Part shown: positions 17,651 through 26,381 of the stretch, one piece after another | Layout: every line of letters begins with the position of its first letter | How positions within the stretch are numbered: position 1 is the first letter of the stretch | From: Pseudomonas protegens | GTDB taxonomy: Bacteria > Pseudomonadota > Gammaproteobacteria > Pseudomonadales > Pseudomonadaceae | Reading direction: 5' to 3' | NCBI RefSeq assembly: GCF_013407925.2 | Contig: NZ_CP060201.1 | Coordinates: 6,309,001 to 6,373,000 of the forward strand | Length of the DNA stretch: 64,000 bases | Program-made: the position numbers and the translations under genes | The notes under the pieces: generated by a model | What the model was told of the DNA's origin: nothing | Seen by the model: the letters and a program-made list of their open reading frames with translations, nothing else | Database searches by the model: none

Positions 17651-18016
17651 ATGCCTTACCCGAAAAAGCTCAGCCCGGCGTTTTCCGGAGCCCTGAGAAC
17701 CTTCAGTTTCTGGGTCGCCAACGGCACCCTCGGCTACCCGCTGCTCGAAGGTATCGACTACCGGAGTGACCTTGGCGAGGAGCCGAGCATGCTGGAGATG
17801 GCCTACGCGATTTTTGCCAATGTGCTGGAGCTGGACGAAGAGGGCGTACCGCTGAATGCCAAGTACGCCGAGTACCGGGCGGCGCAATACATTCGCCAGT
17901 ATTGCGATCCGGGCTACACCGTCGTGCCGGCATTCGAGGAATGGGAGCAGGAGCTGTACGGCCCGCCCGAGCGAGAAGACCGCAAGCCCTGGCCACCCGG
18001 GGTGCGCAAGGCCTGA
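17651..18016 (+). CDS. Hypothetical protein (121 aa)
   Basis: A 121-residue soluble protein starting MPYPKKLSPAFSGALRTF. It contains FWVANGTLGYPLLEGIDYRS and a C-terminal EEWEQELYGPPE. It resembles uncharacterised proteins of immunity-like size; the family is unsure. Start ATG 17651 was chosen over an upstream one because the upstream extension (MPCRSRGPRIRPGPL...) is low complexity. It is monocistronic, followed by a REPIN. Confidence 0.6.
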   Translation: MPYPKKLSPAFSGALRTFSFWVANGTLGYPLLEGIDYRSDLGEEPSMLEMAYAIFANVLELDEEGVPLNAKYAEYRAAQYIRQYCDPGYTVVPAFEEWEQELYGPPEREDRKPWPPGVRKA

Positions 18017-18025
18017 CGCGTCACT

Positions 18026-18124
18026 GTAGGAGCGAGCTTGCTCGCGATGGTCGCCAACGAAAACGCCGCGTTCACTGGGGGAACGCGGCGTTCTTCAGGG
18101 CTTCGCGAGCAAGCTCGCTCCTAC
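18026..18124. repeat. REPIN (paired REP sequences)
   Basis: GTAGGAGCGAGCTTGCTCGC and its inverted partner GCGAGCAAGCTCGCTCCTAC flank a short spacer that itself holds an AACGCCGCGTTC...GAACGCGGCGTT hairpin. This is the typical Pseudomonas REP doublet, found between convergent genes. Confidence 0.85.
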
Positions 18125-18151
18125 GGGTACAGGCAGGTACGGGGCGCGGTG

Positions 18152-20371
18152 TCAGCGGTTGGCGGCGGTCCACTTGGCCCGTGCCGCGTGCAGCTTCTTG
18201 TAGCTGTCGATCAGCCGCAGGTGGCGGTCCAGGCCTTCGAGTTGCAGGTTGGTCGGGGTCAGGCCGTAGAAGCGCACGCTGCCTTGCACTGAGCCGATCA
18301 CCGCGTCCATCCGTTCGTTGCCGAACATGCGCCGCAGATTGGCCTCGTAGTCCGCCAGCTCCAGCTCGTCGTCCAGCTCCACTTCCAGCACCGCGTTCAG
18401 GGCCTGGTAGAACAGCCCGCGCTCGACGGTGTTGTCGTTGTATTGCAGGAACATCTCCACCAGCTCCTTGGCCGGGTCGAACTGCCCCAGGGCCACGTGG
18501 ATCAGCAGCTTGAGTTCCAGGATGGTCAACTGGCCCCAGGCGGTGTTGTCGTCGAACTCGATGCCGATCAGGGTGGTGATGTCGGTGTAGTCGTCCAGCT
18601 CGCTCTGTTCCAGGCGCTCCACCAGGTCCCGCAGGCCGTCTTCGTCCAGGCTGTGCAGGTTGAGGATGTCTTCACGGAAGAACAGCGCCTTGTTGGTGTT
18701 GTCCCAGATCAGGTCGTCCACCGGGTAGATTTCCGAGTAGTCCGGCACCAGGATGCGGCAGGCGGTGGCGCCCAGGTGCTGGTACACCGCCATGTAGACC
18801 TCCTTGCCCAGACTTTCAAGGATGCCGAACAGGGTGGCCGCTTCCTCGGCGCTGGCTTTTTCCCTTTCACTGAAGCCGCTCTGGCTGGTGAAGTCCCACT
18901 CGACGAACTCGAAGTCCGCCTTGGCGCTGAAGAAGCGCCACGACACCACGCCGCTGGAGTCGATGAAGTGCTCGACGAAGTTGTTCGGCTCCATCAGCGC
19001 CTGGCTTTCAAAGGTCGGCTGCGGCAGGTCGTTCAAGCCTTCGAAACTGCGGCCCTGGAGCAGTTCGGTGAGGCTGCGCTCCAGCGCCACCTCGAAGCTC
19101 GGGTGGGCGCCGAAGGACGCAAACACGCCGCCGGTGCGCGGGTTCATCAGGGTCACGCACATCACCGGGAATTCACCGCCCAGGGACGCGTCCTTGACCA
19201 GCACCGGGAAGCCTTGCTCTTCCAGGCCCTGGATGCCGGCCAGAATGCTCGGGTACTTGGCCAGCACTTCCTGGGGCACGTCCGGCAGGGCCTGCTCGCC
19301 TTCGAGGATCTGGCGCTTGACCGCGCGCTCGAAGATCTCCGACAGGCACTGCACCTGGGCTTCGGCCAGGGTGTTGCCGGCGCTCATGCCGTTGCTGAGG
19401 AACAGGTTCTCGACCAGGTTGGAAGGGAAGTACACCACCTCGCCATCGGACTGGCGCACATAGGGCAGGCAGCAGATGCCGCGCTCGATATTGCCCGAGT
19501 TGGTGTCGTACAGATGGGAGCCGCGCAGCTCGCCATCCGGGTTGTAGATGGCCAGGCAGTGCGCGTCGAGGATCTCCTTGGGCAGCTCGTCCTTGCGCCC
19601 CGGCTGGAACCAGCGCTCGTCCGGGTAATGCACGAACTCGGCGTTGGCGATCTCTTCGCCCCAGAACTGATCGTTGTAGAAGAAGTTGCAGTTCAGGCGC
19701 TCGATGAACTCGCCCAGGGCCGAGGCCAGGGCGCTTTCCTTGGTCGCGCCCTTGCCGTTGGTGAAGCACATCGGCGACTGCGCATCGCGGATGTGCAGCG
19801 ACCAGACGTTGGGCACGATATTGCGCCACGAGGCGATTTCGATCTTCATCCCCAGGCCGGCGAGGATCGCCGACATGTTGGCGATGGTCTGCTCCAACGG
19901 CAGGTCCTTGCCGGCAATGTAGGTGCTCTGGGTCGCGCTCGATTGCGGCATCAGCAGCGCCTGGGCATCGGCGTCGAGGTTTTCCACTTCCTCGATGATG
20001 AACTCGGGACCGGTCTGCACCACCTTCTTCACCGTGCAACGGTCGATGGAACGCAGGATGCCCTGGCGGTCCTTGTCGGAGATGTCCGCCGGCAGTTCGA
20101 CCTGGATCTTGAAGATCTGGTTGTAGCGGTTTTCCGGATCGACAATGTTGTTCTGCGACAGGCGGATATTGTCGGTGGGGATGTTGCGGGTCTGGCAGTA
20201 CAGCTTGACGAAGTACGCCGCGCACAGCGCCGAAGAGGCCAGGAAATAGTCGAACGGCCCCGGCGCCGAGCCATCGCCCTTGTAACGAATCGGCTGGTCG
20301 GCCACCACCGTGAAGTCGTCGAACTTGGCTTCAAGTCGAAGGTTGTCGAGAAAGTTGACCTTGATTTCCAT
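18152..20371 (-). CDS. ycaO: OsmC domain-YcaO domain fusion protein
   Basis: A 739-residue protein. Residues ~1-140 are an OsmC-like domain (MEIKVNFLDNLRLEAKFDDF, FLASSALCAAYFVKLYC with Cys, IDRCTVKK). Residues ~150-580 are a YcaO ATP-binding domain with ATKESALASALGEFIERL and NGMSAGNTLAEAQVQCLSEI followed by FERAVK. A helical C-terminal domain follows. E. coli YcaO is a shorter relative implicated in ribosomal protein S12 methylthiolation by RimO. YcaO enzymes use ATP to activate backbone amides. There is no RiPP precursor or partner cyclodehydratase gene nearby, which argues for the housekeeping role. The ATG at 20371 starts the OsmC fold; the open frame continues far upstream without homology. 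Confidence 0.85.
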   Translation of the reverse strand: MEIKVNFLDNLRLEAKFDDFTVVADQPIRYKGDGSAPGPFDYFLASSALCAAYFVKLYCQTRNIPTDNIRLSQNNIVDPENRYNQIFKIQVELPADISDKDRQGILRSIDRCTVKKVVQTGPEFIIEEVENLDADAQALLMPQSSATQSTYIAGKDLPLEQTIANMSAILAGLGMKIEIASWRNIVPNVWSLHIRDAQSPMCFTNGKGATKESALASALGEFIERLNCNFFYNDQFWGEEIANAEFVHYPDERWFQPGRKDELPKEILDAHCLAIYNPDGELRGSHLYDTNSGNIERGICCLPYVRQSDGEVVYFPSNLVENLFLSNGMSAGNTLAEAQVQCLSEIFERAVKRQILEGEQALPDVPQEVLAKYPSILAGIQGLEEQGFPVLVKDASLGGEFPVMCVTLMNPRTGGVFASFGAHPSFEVALERSLTELLQGRSFEGLNDLPQPTFESQALMEPNNFVEHFIDSSGVVSWRFFSAKADFEFVEWDFTSQSGFSEREKASAEEAATLFGILESLGKEVYMAVYQHLGATACRILVPDYSEIYPVDDLIWDNTNKALFFREDILNLHSLDEDGLRDLVERLEQSELDDYTDITTLIGIEFDDNTAWGQLTILELKLLIHVALGQFDPAKELVEMFLQYNDNTVERGLFYQALNAVLEVELDDELELADYEANLRRMFGNERMDAVIGSVQGSVRFYGLTPTNLQLEGLDRHLRLIDSYKKLHAARAKWTAANR

Positions 20372-20548
20372 GGGGGCACCGGCATCGCGAAGCAAAAAAT
20401 GGCGGGCATTATCCGGGATTTTGCGCCGCCGTGGGGCGGTTTTTGGGCCGGCGCGCACCCACGGGCGCCAAGCGGTGGCCTTGATCCGATGAACAGGGCG
20501 TTTGGCGGATGTTAATCTGCGCCTCCCGGACAAACAGTGGGCCAGTGG

Positions 20549-20947
20549 ATGCAGAGGATGTTGAGTGAAGCCGAGCTTTACAAGGCGCTGGAAGCGATCG
20601 AAAGCGCCTCCTGCCATGACCTGAATCGTCTGTATGACGAGATGCAGATAGACCGGTGTGCTCTTTTCAATCAAGTCGCCATGGCGGTGGCCCGGCTCTT
20701 TATCGAGGGGCAGCGCGACTTTCATTACGGTGATGCAGTCATGAATACCTTGTTCAGTGACATGGTTGATCTGTCCTTGAACGCCGACATGCCCGAGCCG
20801 GCCTTTTCCATCTACCTGGCGTTTGATGCCGGAGAGTATCGTCACCCGGGGGATGGGCAAGATGAACGGCCTTGGGAAAAGTGGACGCGGCCGGCGCTTG
20901 AACGGATTCTGCGCGAAGCCGATGAGGGGGCGTCGGCCGAGGTTTAG
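20549..20947 (+). CDS. Hypothetical protein (about 132 aa)
   Basis: A small acidic, mostly helical protein that I do not recognise. It contains LSEAELYKALEAIESASCHD, LNRLYDEMQIDRCALFN and a C-terminal WEKWTRPALERILREADEG. Starts at 20537 (GTG), 20549 (ATG) and 20558 (ATG) are all possible; no ribosome site clearly decides. It is divergent from the OsmC-YcaO gene. Function unknown. Confidence 0.5.
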   Translation: MQRMLSEAELYKALEAIESASCHDLNRLYDEMQIDRCALFNQVAMAVARLFIEGQRDFHYGDAVMNTLFSDMVDLSLNADMPEPAFSIYLAFDAGEYRHPGDGQDERPWEKWTRPALERILREADEGASAEV

Positions 20948-21149
20948 CCGGCGCGCGTTGCGGCCGGAACCGCCGGCGAATTCACGCGGTTTCGCTACGG
21001 CTCCAGCATCAAGCGGCGCCAAAGAATCGGCGGCGCGACAGCAGCGGCCGGCGCTTGTGGCTCCGCCTTCTCCGGTGCCTGGGCTGAGGTTGCCTCGCTG
21101 GGCTCAGGCGCTCTTGTCGACTCGGTCGGGTCATCGGTCGGCGATGAGG

Positions 21150-22148
21150 TCATTTGATCCTGACCACCACCTTGCCCTTGGCCCGTCCCTGTTCGACGTA
21201 CTGCAGTGCTTCTGCCGTGTCTGCAAAGGCAAAGCTGCGGTCGAGCACCGGCTTGATGATTCCGGCCTTGATCAGCGCGGTGATCTGTTGCAGCTGGGCG
21301 CCATCGGCCCGCATGAACACAAAGGCGTAGCGGACGTCCAGCTGGCGCGCCTTGCGCCGGATACCGAAGCTCAAAAGCCGCATGACCTGCTGCAACGGCC
21401 AGGCCAGCCCTTGCTCCTGGGCGAATTGCAGCGTGGGTGGCCCGGAGATGGAAATCAGCTGGCCGCCGGGCTTGAGGACCTTGAGGGACTTTTCCAGTAC
21501 GTCGCTGCCCAGGCTGTTCAACACCAGGTCGTAGTCATGCAGGACGCTTTCGAAGTTCTGCTGCTTGTAGTCGATCACCTGATCGGCGCCCAGGGCCTTG
21601 ACCCACTCGACGTTCGCCGTGCTGGTGGTGGTCGCGACGAAGGCGCCAAGGTGCTTGGCCAGCTGGATGGCTAGGGTGCCGACACCGCCTGCGCCGGCGT
21701 GGATCAGCACTTTCTGGCCCTTTTTCACCTGGGCGGTTTCCACCAGCACTTGCCAGGCGGTGAGTGCGACCAAGGGGATCGATGCGGCCTCGATCATGCT
21801 GGTGTTGGCCGGTTTCAGGGCGACGGCCTGTTCGTTCACGGCGATCCATTGGGCGAACGTCCCGATCCGTGTTTCAGGCGGGCGCGCGTAGACTTCGTCT
21901 CCCGGCTTGAAGCGTTGCACCTGGTGGCCAACTTCAACCACGACGCCCGCCAGGTCATTGCCCAGTATCAGCGGCAATGCATAGGGCAGGATCAGTTTGA
22001 ATTCGCCTGTGCGGATCTTCGAGTCCAGGGCGTTGACGCCACTGGCGTGGACCTCGATCAACACGTCGTGGGCACCTACCGTTGGCGTGGGCGCTTCGCC
22101 AATGCGCCCGCTGTTCTTGCCATAGCGATCAATTAGAAAGGCTTTCAT
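21150..22148 (-). CDS. NADP-dependent quinone oxidoreductase (MDR family)
   Basis: A 332-residue zinc-independent medium-chain dehydrogenase/reductase. It has an N-terminal GroES-like domain (VLIEVHASGVNALDSKIRTG) and a Rossmann domain with HAGAGGVGTLAIQLAKHLGA. Catalytic zinc cysteines are absent, as in quinone oxidoreductases. It reduces quinones or enals using NADPH. It is the last gene of a four-gene minus-strand operon led by an old yellow enzyme and divergent from tetR, consistent with electrophile detoxification. Confidence 0.85.
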   Translation of the reverse strand: MKAFLIDRYGKNSGRIGEAPTPTVGAHDVLIEVHASGVNALDSKIRTGEFKLILPYALPLILGNDLAGVVVEVGHQVQRFKPGDEVYARPPETRIGTFAQWIAVNEQAVALKPANTSMIEAASIPLVALTAWQVLVETAQVKKGQKVLIHAGAGGVGTLAIQLAKHLGAFVATTTSTANVEWVKALGADQVIDYKQQNFESVLHDYDLVLNSLGSDVLEKSLKVLKPGGQLISISGPPTLQFAQEQGLAWPLQQVMRLLSFGIRRKARQLDVRYAFVFMRADGAQLQQITALIKAGIIKPVLDRSFAFADTAEALQYVEQGRAKGKVVVRIK

Positions 22149-22216
22149 CGTGGTGCGGCTCTTGTCGGTTGGAATAGGTGTGGGCGGTGCTTGGGTGGGG
22201 TTGCTGTCATGGGGGC

Positions 22217-23086
22217 TCAGTCGTCAAGGAACGCCCGGGCCTTGGCCACGAAGTCCGCGTGGTACTGGAAGATGCCGCCGTGCCCGGCATCCTCATACAT
22301 CACCAGCTGCGCGTTGGGGATCCGCTTGGCCAGGGTATGGGAGTTGACGCTGGGCACCATGATGTCGTTGTCGCCATTGACGATCAGCGTCGGCGCCCGC
22401 AAGCGCCCCAGGTTCTGCGGCGCCTGTCTGCCCCAGGCAGTGATGGCTTGCAACTGCCGCAGGAAAGCGCCGGGCGTCGGGCTCTTGTCGCGATGCTTGC
22501 GGCGAGCTTTCAGGCGCTGCAGATACTCCGAGGCGGCTCGACGACCATTGGCTGTCGAGGTGAAGAATAGGTAGACCTTGGGATCGCGCAAGGTCAGCAA
22601 GCCTTTGAGCATCAAGGGCCAGGTCACCGAGCCGACCTTGTCGATACCGCTGCCGCCGGCCGGCCCGGTGCCGGTGAGAATCAAGCGGCGCACCAATTCG
22701 GGGGCCTTGAGGGCGATGTCCTGAGCAACGAAGCCGCCGAGTGAGAAGCCCAGTACATCGACGTTCTTGAACCCCAGGGCCTGGATCAACTCAATGGCGT
22801 CTTCTGCCATTTCGCCGATCGTCCGGGGGGCGACGCCACCCGAGCCGCCGATGCCGCGATAGTCGGTGGTGATGACTCGCCGGGTCTGTGCCAGCCCATC
22901 GATGATGGCCGGGTCGAAGTGGTCCAGCACCGCGCCCCAATGGTTGAACAGCACCAGGGGCACGCCGCTCGCGGGACCGGTATCGCGATAGGCGAAGGGA
23001 ATGCCCCTGACCATGATCGACTGGTTCGCCGCGTTGACGAACGACGTCTGCACAGCCGGGGCGAGAGTTGTCTGGGTTGGATTCAT
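22217..23086 (-). CDS. Alpha/beta-fold hydrolase
   Basis: A 289-residue alpha/beta hydrolase. The oxyanion region is NHWGAVLDHFDP, the nucleophile elbow is LGFSLGGFVAQ (Ser in G-F-S-L-G), the acid lies in VNGDNDIMV and the His in DAGHGG. It lacks a signal peptide. The substrate is unknown; homologues include esterases and haloperoxidase-like enzymes. It lies between the SDR and quinone oxidoreductase genes of the TetR-linked operon. Confidence 0.85.
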   Translation of the reverse strand: MNPTQTTLAPAVQTSFVNAANQSIMVRGIPFAYRDTGPASGVPLVLFNHWGAVLDHFDPAIIDGLAQTRRVITTDYRGIGGSGGVAPRTIGEMAEDAIELIQALGFKNVDVLGFSLGGFVAQDIALKAPELVRRLILTGTGPAGGSGIDKVGSVTWPLMLKGLLTLRDPKVYLFFTSTANGRRAASEYLQRLKARRKHRDKSPTPGAFLRQLQAITAWGRQAPQNLGRLRAPTLIVNGDNDIMVPSVNSHTLAKRIPNAQLVMYEDAGHGGIFQYHADFVAKARAFLDD

Positions 23087-23161
23087 TGCTACTCCGAACA
23101 GCGGACCGGATTCGCCGCAGTGCCTGCCGCGAATCCGCCGCGAATGCTCGTTACCTGAAGA

Positions 23162-23950
23162 TTACTGTTGGGACTGGTAACGCTGGGCAACCTCGGACTG
23201 GCGGACCTGCCCGAGCAGGGTCTGCCGCGCATTCTGCAGGTCATCCCAGGGCTGAGCCTGTTGCAGCGGCGGGATGGTCACCGCTTCGCGCCGATCAAAG
23301 CCGACCAGTGCGGCGTCCACCAGATCGCCGACTTCCATGATTTCGTCCAGGGTGTTGATGTCGATGCCGGAGCGGTCCCAGATTTCCGTGCGGGTGGCGG
23401 CCGGCAGCACGGCCTGCACGTACACGCCCAGGGGCGACAGTTCCAGGCTCAGGCCCTGGGACAGGAACAGCACAAAGGCCTTGGTCGCGCCATACACCGT
23501 CATGCCGAACTCCGGCGCCAGGCCCACCACCGAACCGATGTTGATGATCGCGCCGTCGCCGGCCTTGACCAGGCGTGGGGCAATGGCACTGGCCAAGCGC
23601 ACCAGTGCCGTGGTGTTGAGGGCAACCAGTTGCGCAACGCTGTCGGTGCTTTGCTCGATGAAGCTGCCGGACAGGGCGGCGCCGGCGTTATTGACCAGGA
23701 TGCCGATACGGGCGTCTTCGCGCAGGCGGGTTTCAACGGTGGTCAGATCGCTGAGTTGGGTCAAATCCGCTTTCATCACCTCGACGGCGACCCCGTGTTC
23801 GCTGCGCAATCGGCCTGCAAGTGCATCCAGGCGTGCCTGGTCGCGGGCCACCAGGAGCAGATCGTGGCCGCGTTGCGCGAAGCGCTCGGCATAGGTGGCG
23901 CCAATGCCAGTGGAGGCGCCAGTGATGAGAACGGTAGGGCGTGAGCTCAT
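23162..23950 (-). CDS. Short-chain dehydrogenase/reductase
   Basis: A 262-residue SDR oxidoreductase. The cofactor motif is TGASTGIGATYAERFAQRG at the N-terminus, NNAGAALSG follows, the catalytic Ser lies in INIGSVVGLAP and the Tyr/Lys pair in YGATKA. It probably uses NADP(H). It is the second gene of the TetR-linked operon, 54 bp downstream of the old yellow enzyme gene. Confidence 0.85.
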   Translation of the reverse strand: MSSRPTVLITGASTGIGATYAERFAQRGHDLLLVARDQARLDALAGRLRSEHGVAVEVMKADLTQLSDLTTVETRLREDARIGILVNNAGAALSGSFIEQSTDSVAQLVALNTTALVRLASAIAPRLVKAGDGAIINIGSVVGLAPEFGMTVYGATKAFVLFLSQGLSLELSPLGVYVQAVLPAATRTEIWDRSGIDINTLDEIMEVGDLVDAALVGFDRREAVTIPPLQQAQPWDDLQNARQTLLGQVRQSEVAQRYQSQQ

Positions 23951-24004
23951 GGGGTTATCTCTCTTTCAGAATGGGTGAAAACAGACAGCTCGGTTTGTGC
24001 TTGC

Positions 24005-25105
24005 TCAGCTTGCGCTGGCGTTCGATTCAACCAGCGTCGGGTAGTCGATGTAGCCCGCCGCGCCGCCGCCGTAGAGGGTGGCGGGATTGAATGCGGACAA
24101 GGCGGCGCCGGTCTTGAGGCGCTGCACCAGATCCGGGTTGCCAATGAACGGACGACCGAAGGCGATCAGGTCGGCCTGGTCTTCGGCGAGCCGCGAGGTC
24201 GCCAGCTCCAGGTCATAGCCGTTGTTGGCGATGTAGGTGTTTTTGAAGCGCTGGCGCAGGGCGGCGAAATCCAATGGCGCCACGTCGCGCGGGCCACCGG
24301 TCGCGCCTTCGACCATGTGCAGGTAAACGACGCCGAGGGCATCGAGTTGATCGACGACGTAGTTGAATTGCGCCTGCGGATCGCTGCTGGAGACACCGTT
24401 GGCCGGCGACACCGGCGACAAGCGCACCCCGGTGCGATCCGCGCCGATTTCATTGATGACCGCTGCGGTGACTTCGAGCAACAGACGCGCACGATTTTCA
24501 ATCGAGCCGCCGTAGGCATCGGTGCGCACGTTGGCGCTGTCCTTGAGGAACTGATCCAGCAGATAGCCGTTCGCGCCGTGAATTTCCACACCGTCGAACC
24601 CGGCAGCGATTGCGTTCGCCGCGGCCTGGCGGAAATCGGCGACGATCCCCGGCAGTTCGTTGATGTCCAGTGCACGGGGCTCGGAGACGTCGACAAAGCG
24701 GTTGTTGACGAACACCTGGGTGGCCGCGCGCAGCGCGGAAGGGGCCACCGGGGCGGCGCCGTTTTCTTGCAGATCAACATGGGACACGCGGCCGACATGC
24801 CACAGTTGCACAAAGATCTTGGCGCCCTGGGCGTGGACCGCGTCGGTCACCTTGCGCCAGCCATCAATCTGCGCCTGGGTGTAGATCCCGGGGGTGTCCT
24901 GATAGCCCTGGCCCTGCCGGGAAATCTGCGTGGCTTCGCTGATCAGCAAACCTGCGCTAGCGCGTTGGCTGTAGTAGGTGGCGGCGAATTCGCTGGGAAC
25001 AAAGCCTGCGCCCGCGCGGTTGCGGGTCAGTGGCGCGAGGGCGATGCGGTTCGCCAGCGTGAGGGCGCCAAGGGTGTAAGGGGTGAACAGATTCTGATCG
25101 GTCAT
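24005..25105 (-). CDS. Alkene reductase, old yellow enzyme family (NemA-like)
   Basis: A 366-residue FMN-dependent ene-reductase of the TIM-barrel old yellow enzyme family. Motifs: ALAPLTRNRAG near the N-terminus, VQLWHVGRVSH, and the substrate-binding H-x-x-N in VEIHGANGYLLDQFLKD. DAYGGSIENRARLLLEV is also present. It reduces activated C=C bonds or nitro compounds with NADPH. It leads the operon and is divergent from tetR; the arrangement parallels nemR-nemA, which responds to electrophiles. Confidence 0.9.
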   Translation of the reverse strand: MTDQNLFTPYTLGALTLANRIALAPLTRNRAGAGFVPSEFAATYYSQRASAGLLISEATQISRQGQGYQDTPGIYTQAQIDGWRKVTDAVHAQGAKIFVQLWHVGRVSHVDLQENGAAPVAPSALRAATQVFVNNRFVDVSEPRALDINELPGIVADFRQAAANAIAAGFDGVEIHGANGYLLDQFLKDSANVRTDAYGGSIENRARLLLEVTAAVINEIGADRTGVRLSPVSPANGVSSSDPQAQFNYVVDQLDALGVVYLHMVEGATGGPRDVAPLDFAALRQRFKNTYIANNGYDLELATSRLAEDQADLIAFGRPFIGNPDLVQRLKTGAALSAFNPATLYGGGAAGYIDYPTLVESNASAS

Positions 25106-25154
25106 CTGGTGTCTCTTCCGTGCCCGTGAGTGGAGATCGGTGGTGCGTGCAATT

Positions 25155-25183
25155 AGGATGATGATCGAAATCTAAACTGTCAA
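25155..25183 (-). promoter_or_regulatory. Candidate promoter of the alkene reductase operon
   Basis: On the minus strand a perfect TTGACA -35 lies at 25183-25178, and 17 bp downstream CATCCT forms a weak -10. It lies in the 149-bp region divergent from tetR, where the TetR operator is expected. No convincing palindrome longer than 6 bp could be fixed by eye. Confidence 0.45.
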
Positions 25184-25254
25184 CGGTTTTGATTATGGTC
25201 GACATCTATGTATGATTGGGCCGCTGATTTCCCAATCAACATGAGGTATTGCAC

Positions 25255-25842
25255 GTGAGAGTGAGCAAGGCCCAGGCGCAGGCCAATCGAGAGCACATCG
25301 TTGAAACGGCCTCAGAACTGTTCCGTGAGCGCGGTTTCGACGGTGTGGGTGTGTCGGATCTGATGGCGGCGGCCGGTTTCACCCACGGCGGCTTCTACAA
25401 GCATTTCGGCTCCAAGGCCGACCTCATGGCCGAGGCCTCGGCCTGCAGCCTGGCCAAGTCGCTGGCAGCGGCGCAGGCGCTGGATGTGCCGGGGTTCATC
25501 GACGTCTATGTGACCCGAGAACATCGCGACGGACGCGGCAGCGGTTGCACCATGGCCGCGTTGTGCGGCGATGCGGCGCGTCAATCGGATGAGGTAAAAG
25601 CGAGGTTTGCCGAAGGGGTCGAGCACACCCTGCAAAGCCTGGGTGACAAATACCCGACAGGGCCGGATGCCGCTCCGGGGGAGGGCCGGCGGAAAATGAT
25701 CGACCTGCTGGCCCGGGCGGTGGGTGCGATCATGTTGTCCCGCGCCTGCCCGGATGATTCCGCGCTGGCGGATGAGATTCTTGAGGTGTGCCGCGCTGAG
25801 ATGCTGGCGTCGTTGGCGGTGGCGGATGGCGAGCCTGTGTGA
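25255..25842 (+). CDS. TetR-family repressor
   Basis: A TetR regulator of about 195 residues. The helix-turn-helix is FRERGFDGVGVSDLMAAAGF followed by THGGFYKHFGSKADL. The C-terminal ligand domain contains two Cys-containing stretches (GCTMAALCGDAA; SRACPDD), reminiscent of redox- or electrophile-sensing repressors such as NemR, which is an inference. I chose the GTG at 25255, 8 bases after GAGG; a TTG at 25249 is less likely. It is divergent from the old yellow enzyme operon, which it probably represses. Confidence 0.85.
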   Translation: MRVSKAQAQANREHIVETASELFRERGFDGVGVSDLMAAAGFTHGGFYKHFGSKADLMAEASACSLAKSLAAAQALDVPGFIDVYVTREHRDGRGSGCTMAALCGDAARQSDEVKARFAEGVEHTLQSLGDKYPTGPDAAPGEGRRKMIDLLARAVGAIMLSRACPDDSALADEILEVCRAEMLASLAVADGEPV

Positions 25843-25961
25843 TGCAGGTCGAAGCGCTTAAAACTGCCTGGATAGCGGGGATGCTGCAAGACCAGGGACG
25901 ATTCAGAAATCACATTGACCTTCACCAGAGAAAACAAGCAGCACATGGAAGATATTTCTGA
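25842..25961 (+). pseudogene. Relic of a colicin/pyocin HNH DNase C-terminus
   Basis: One frame through this stretch ends GRFRNHIDLHQRKQAAHGRYF. HIDLH reproduces the metal-binding H-x3-H at the very end of E-colicin/S-pyocin HNH nucleases (HIDIHRGK in colicin E9). It sits immediately before, and overlaps, the start of the matching immunity gene, exactly where the toxin gene should end. Only about the last 12 residues are recognisable; upstream residues do not align by eye. Confidence 0.5.
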
Positions 25962-26199
25962 ATTTACCGAAGCCCAATTCATTGCCTTCGTCAACAACAT
26001 ACGGCTCGTCAACAAGGGTGGGACGGATGATGAACTCGGTGAGCTGCTTGAAAAGTTCAGCAAGCTCGCCGGTCATCCAGATGGCTATGACCTGATTTTC
26101 CACCCCGAACCCGGTGCGGATAACTCCGCCGAGGGTGTTACCCAGGCAGTGAAAGCATGGCGCAATGCCCAGGGACTCTCGGGATTCAAGAGCGACTGA
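25945..26199 (+). CDS. Bacteriocin immunity protein, Im2/Im9 (colicin E-type) family
   Basis: An 84-residue protein starting MEDISEFTEAQFIAFVNNIR. It matches the Im family along its length: helix I FTEAQFIAFV, helix II ELGELLEKFSKLAGHPDG, the conserved D-L-I-F/Y-x-P segment (YDLIFHPEPGADNS) that binds the DNase, and the C-terminal VKAWRNAQGLSGFKS. It should bind and block an HNH DNase bacteriocin. No intact toxin gene is present, only a relic upstream, so this is an orphan immunity gene. It is AT-richer than the flanking core genes, suggesting transfer. Confidence 0.85.
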   Translation: MEDISEFTEAQFIAFVNNIRLVNKGGTDDELGELLEKFSKLAGHPDGYDLIFHPEPGADNSAEGVTQAVKAWRNAQGLSGFKSD

Positions 26200-26240
26200 T
26201 TGAAGCGCCACCCACGTCAAGCGACCTGCCCACGGTCAAG

Positions 26241-26278
26241 GACGATACGAAGCTCCCAGGCTTGCTTTAAGTATCGTC
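26241..26278. repeat. Inverted repeat, possible bidirectional terminator
   Basis: GACGATAC and GTATCGTC form 8-bp arms, and an inner AAGC/GCTT pairing extends the hairpin. It lies in the 182-bp gap between the convergent immunity and GIY-YIG genes. There is no strong T tract, so termination is only likely. Confidence 0.35.
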
Positions 26279-26381
26279 GTGGCGCGTGAGTCACTCCCTT
26301 GTTCTTGGGACCTCGAAGAGCCGCTCCTGGTCATTAGTCGCTTTGCTGATCCGACATCCCCGAAGGAGGGTGGCAGGCCCT

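Noticed and set aside
18026..18124. A possible short CRISPR array or terminator
   Set aside because: The two repeated units are inverted, not direct, and match Pseudomonas REP sequences.
18152..20371. A RiPP biosynthesis cluster built around YcaO
   Set aside because: No precursor peptide, E1-like partner, dehydrogenase or exporter gene lies nearby; the OsmC fusion matches the housekeeping E. coli-type YcaO.
18152..21022. A 956-residue continuous frame running far upstream of the OsmC-YcaO start
   Set aside because: The first ~217 residues are low complexity, show no homology, cross the divergent gene, and the OsmC fold clearly begins at the ATG at 20371.
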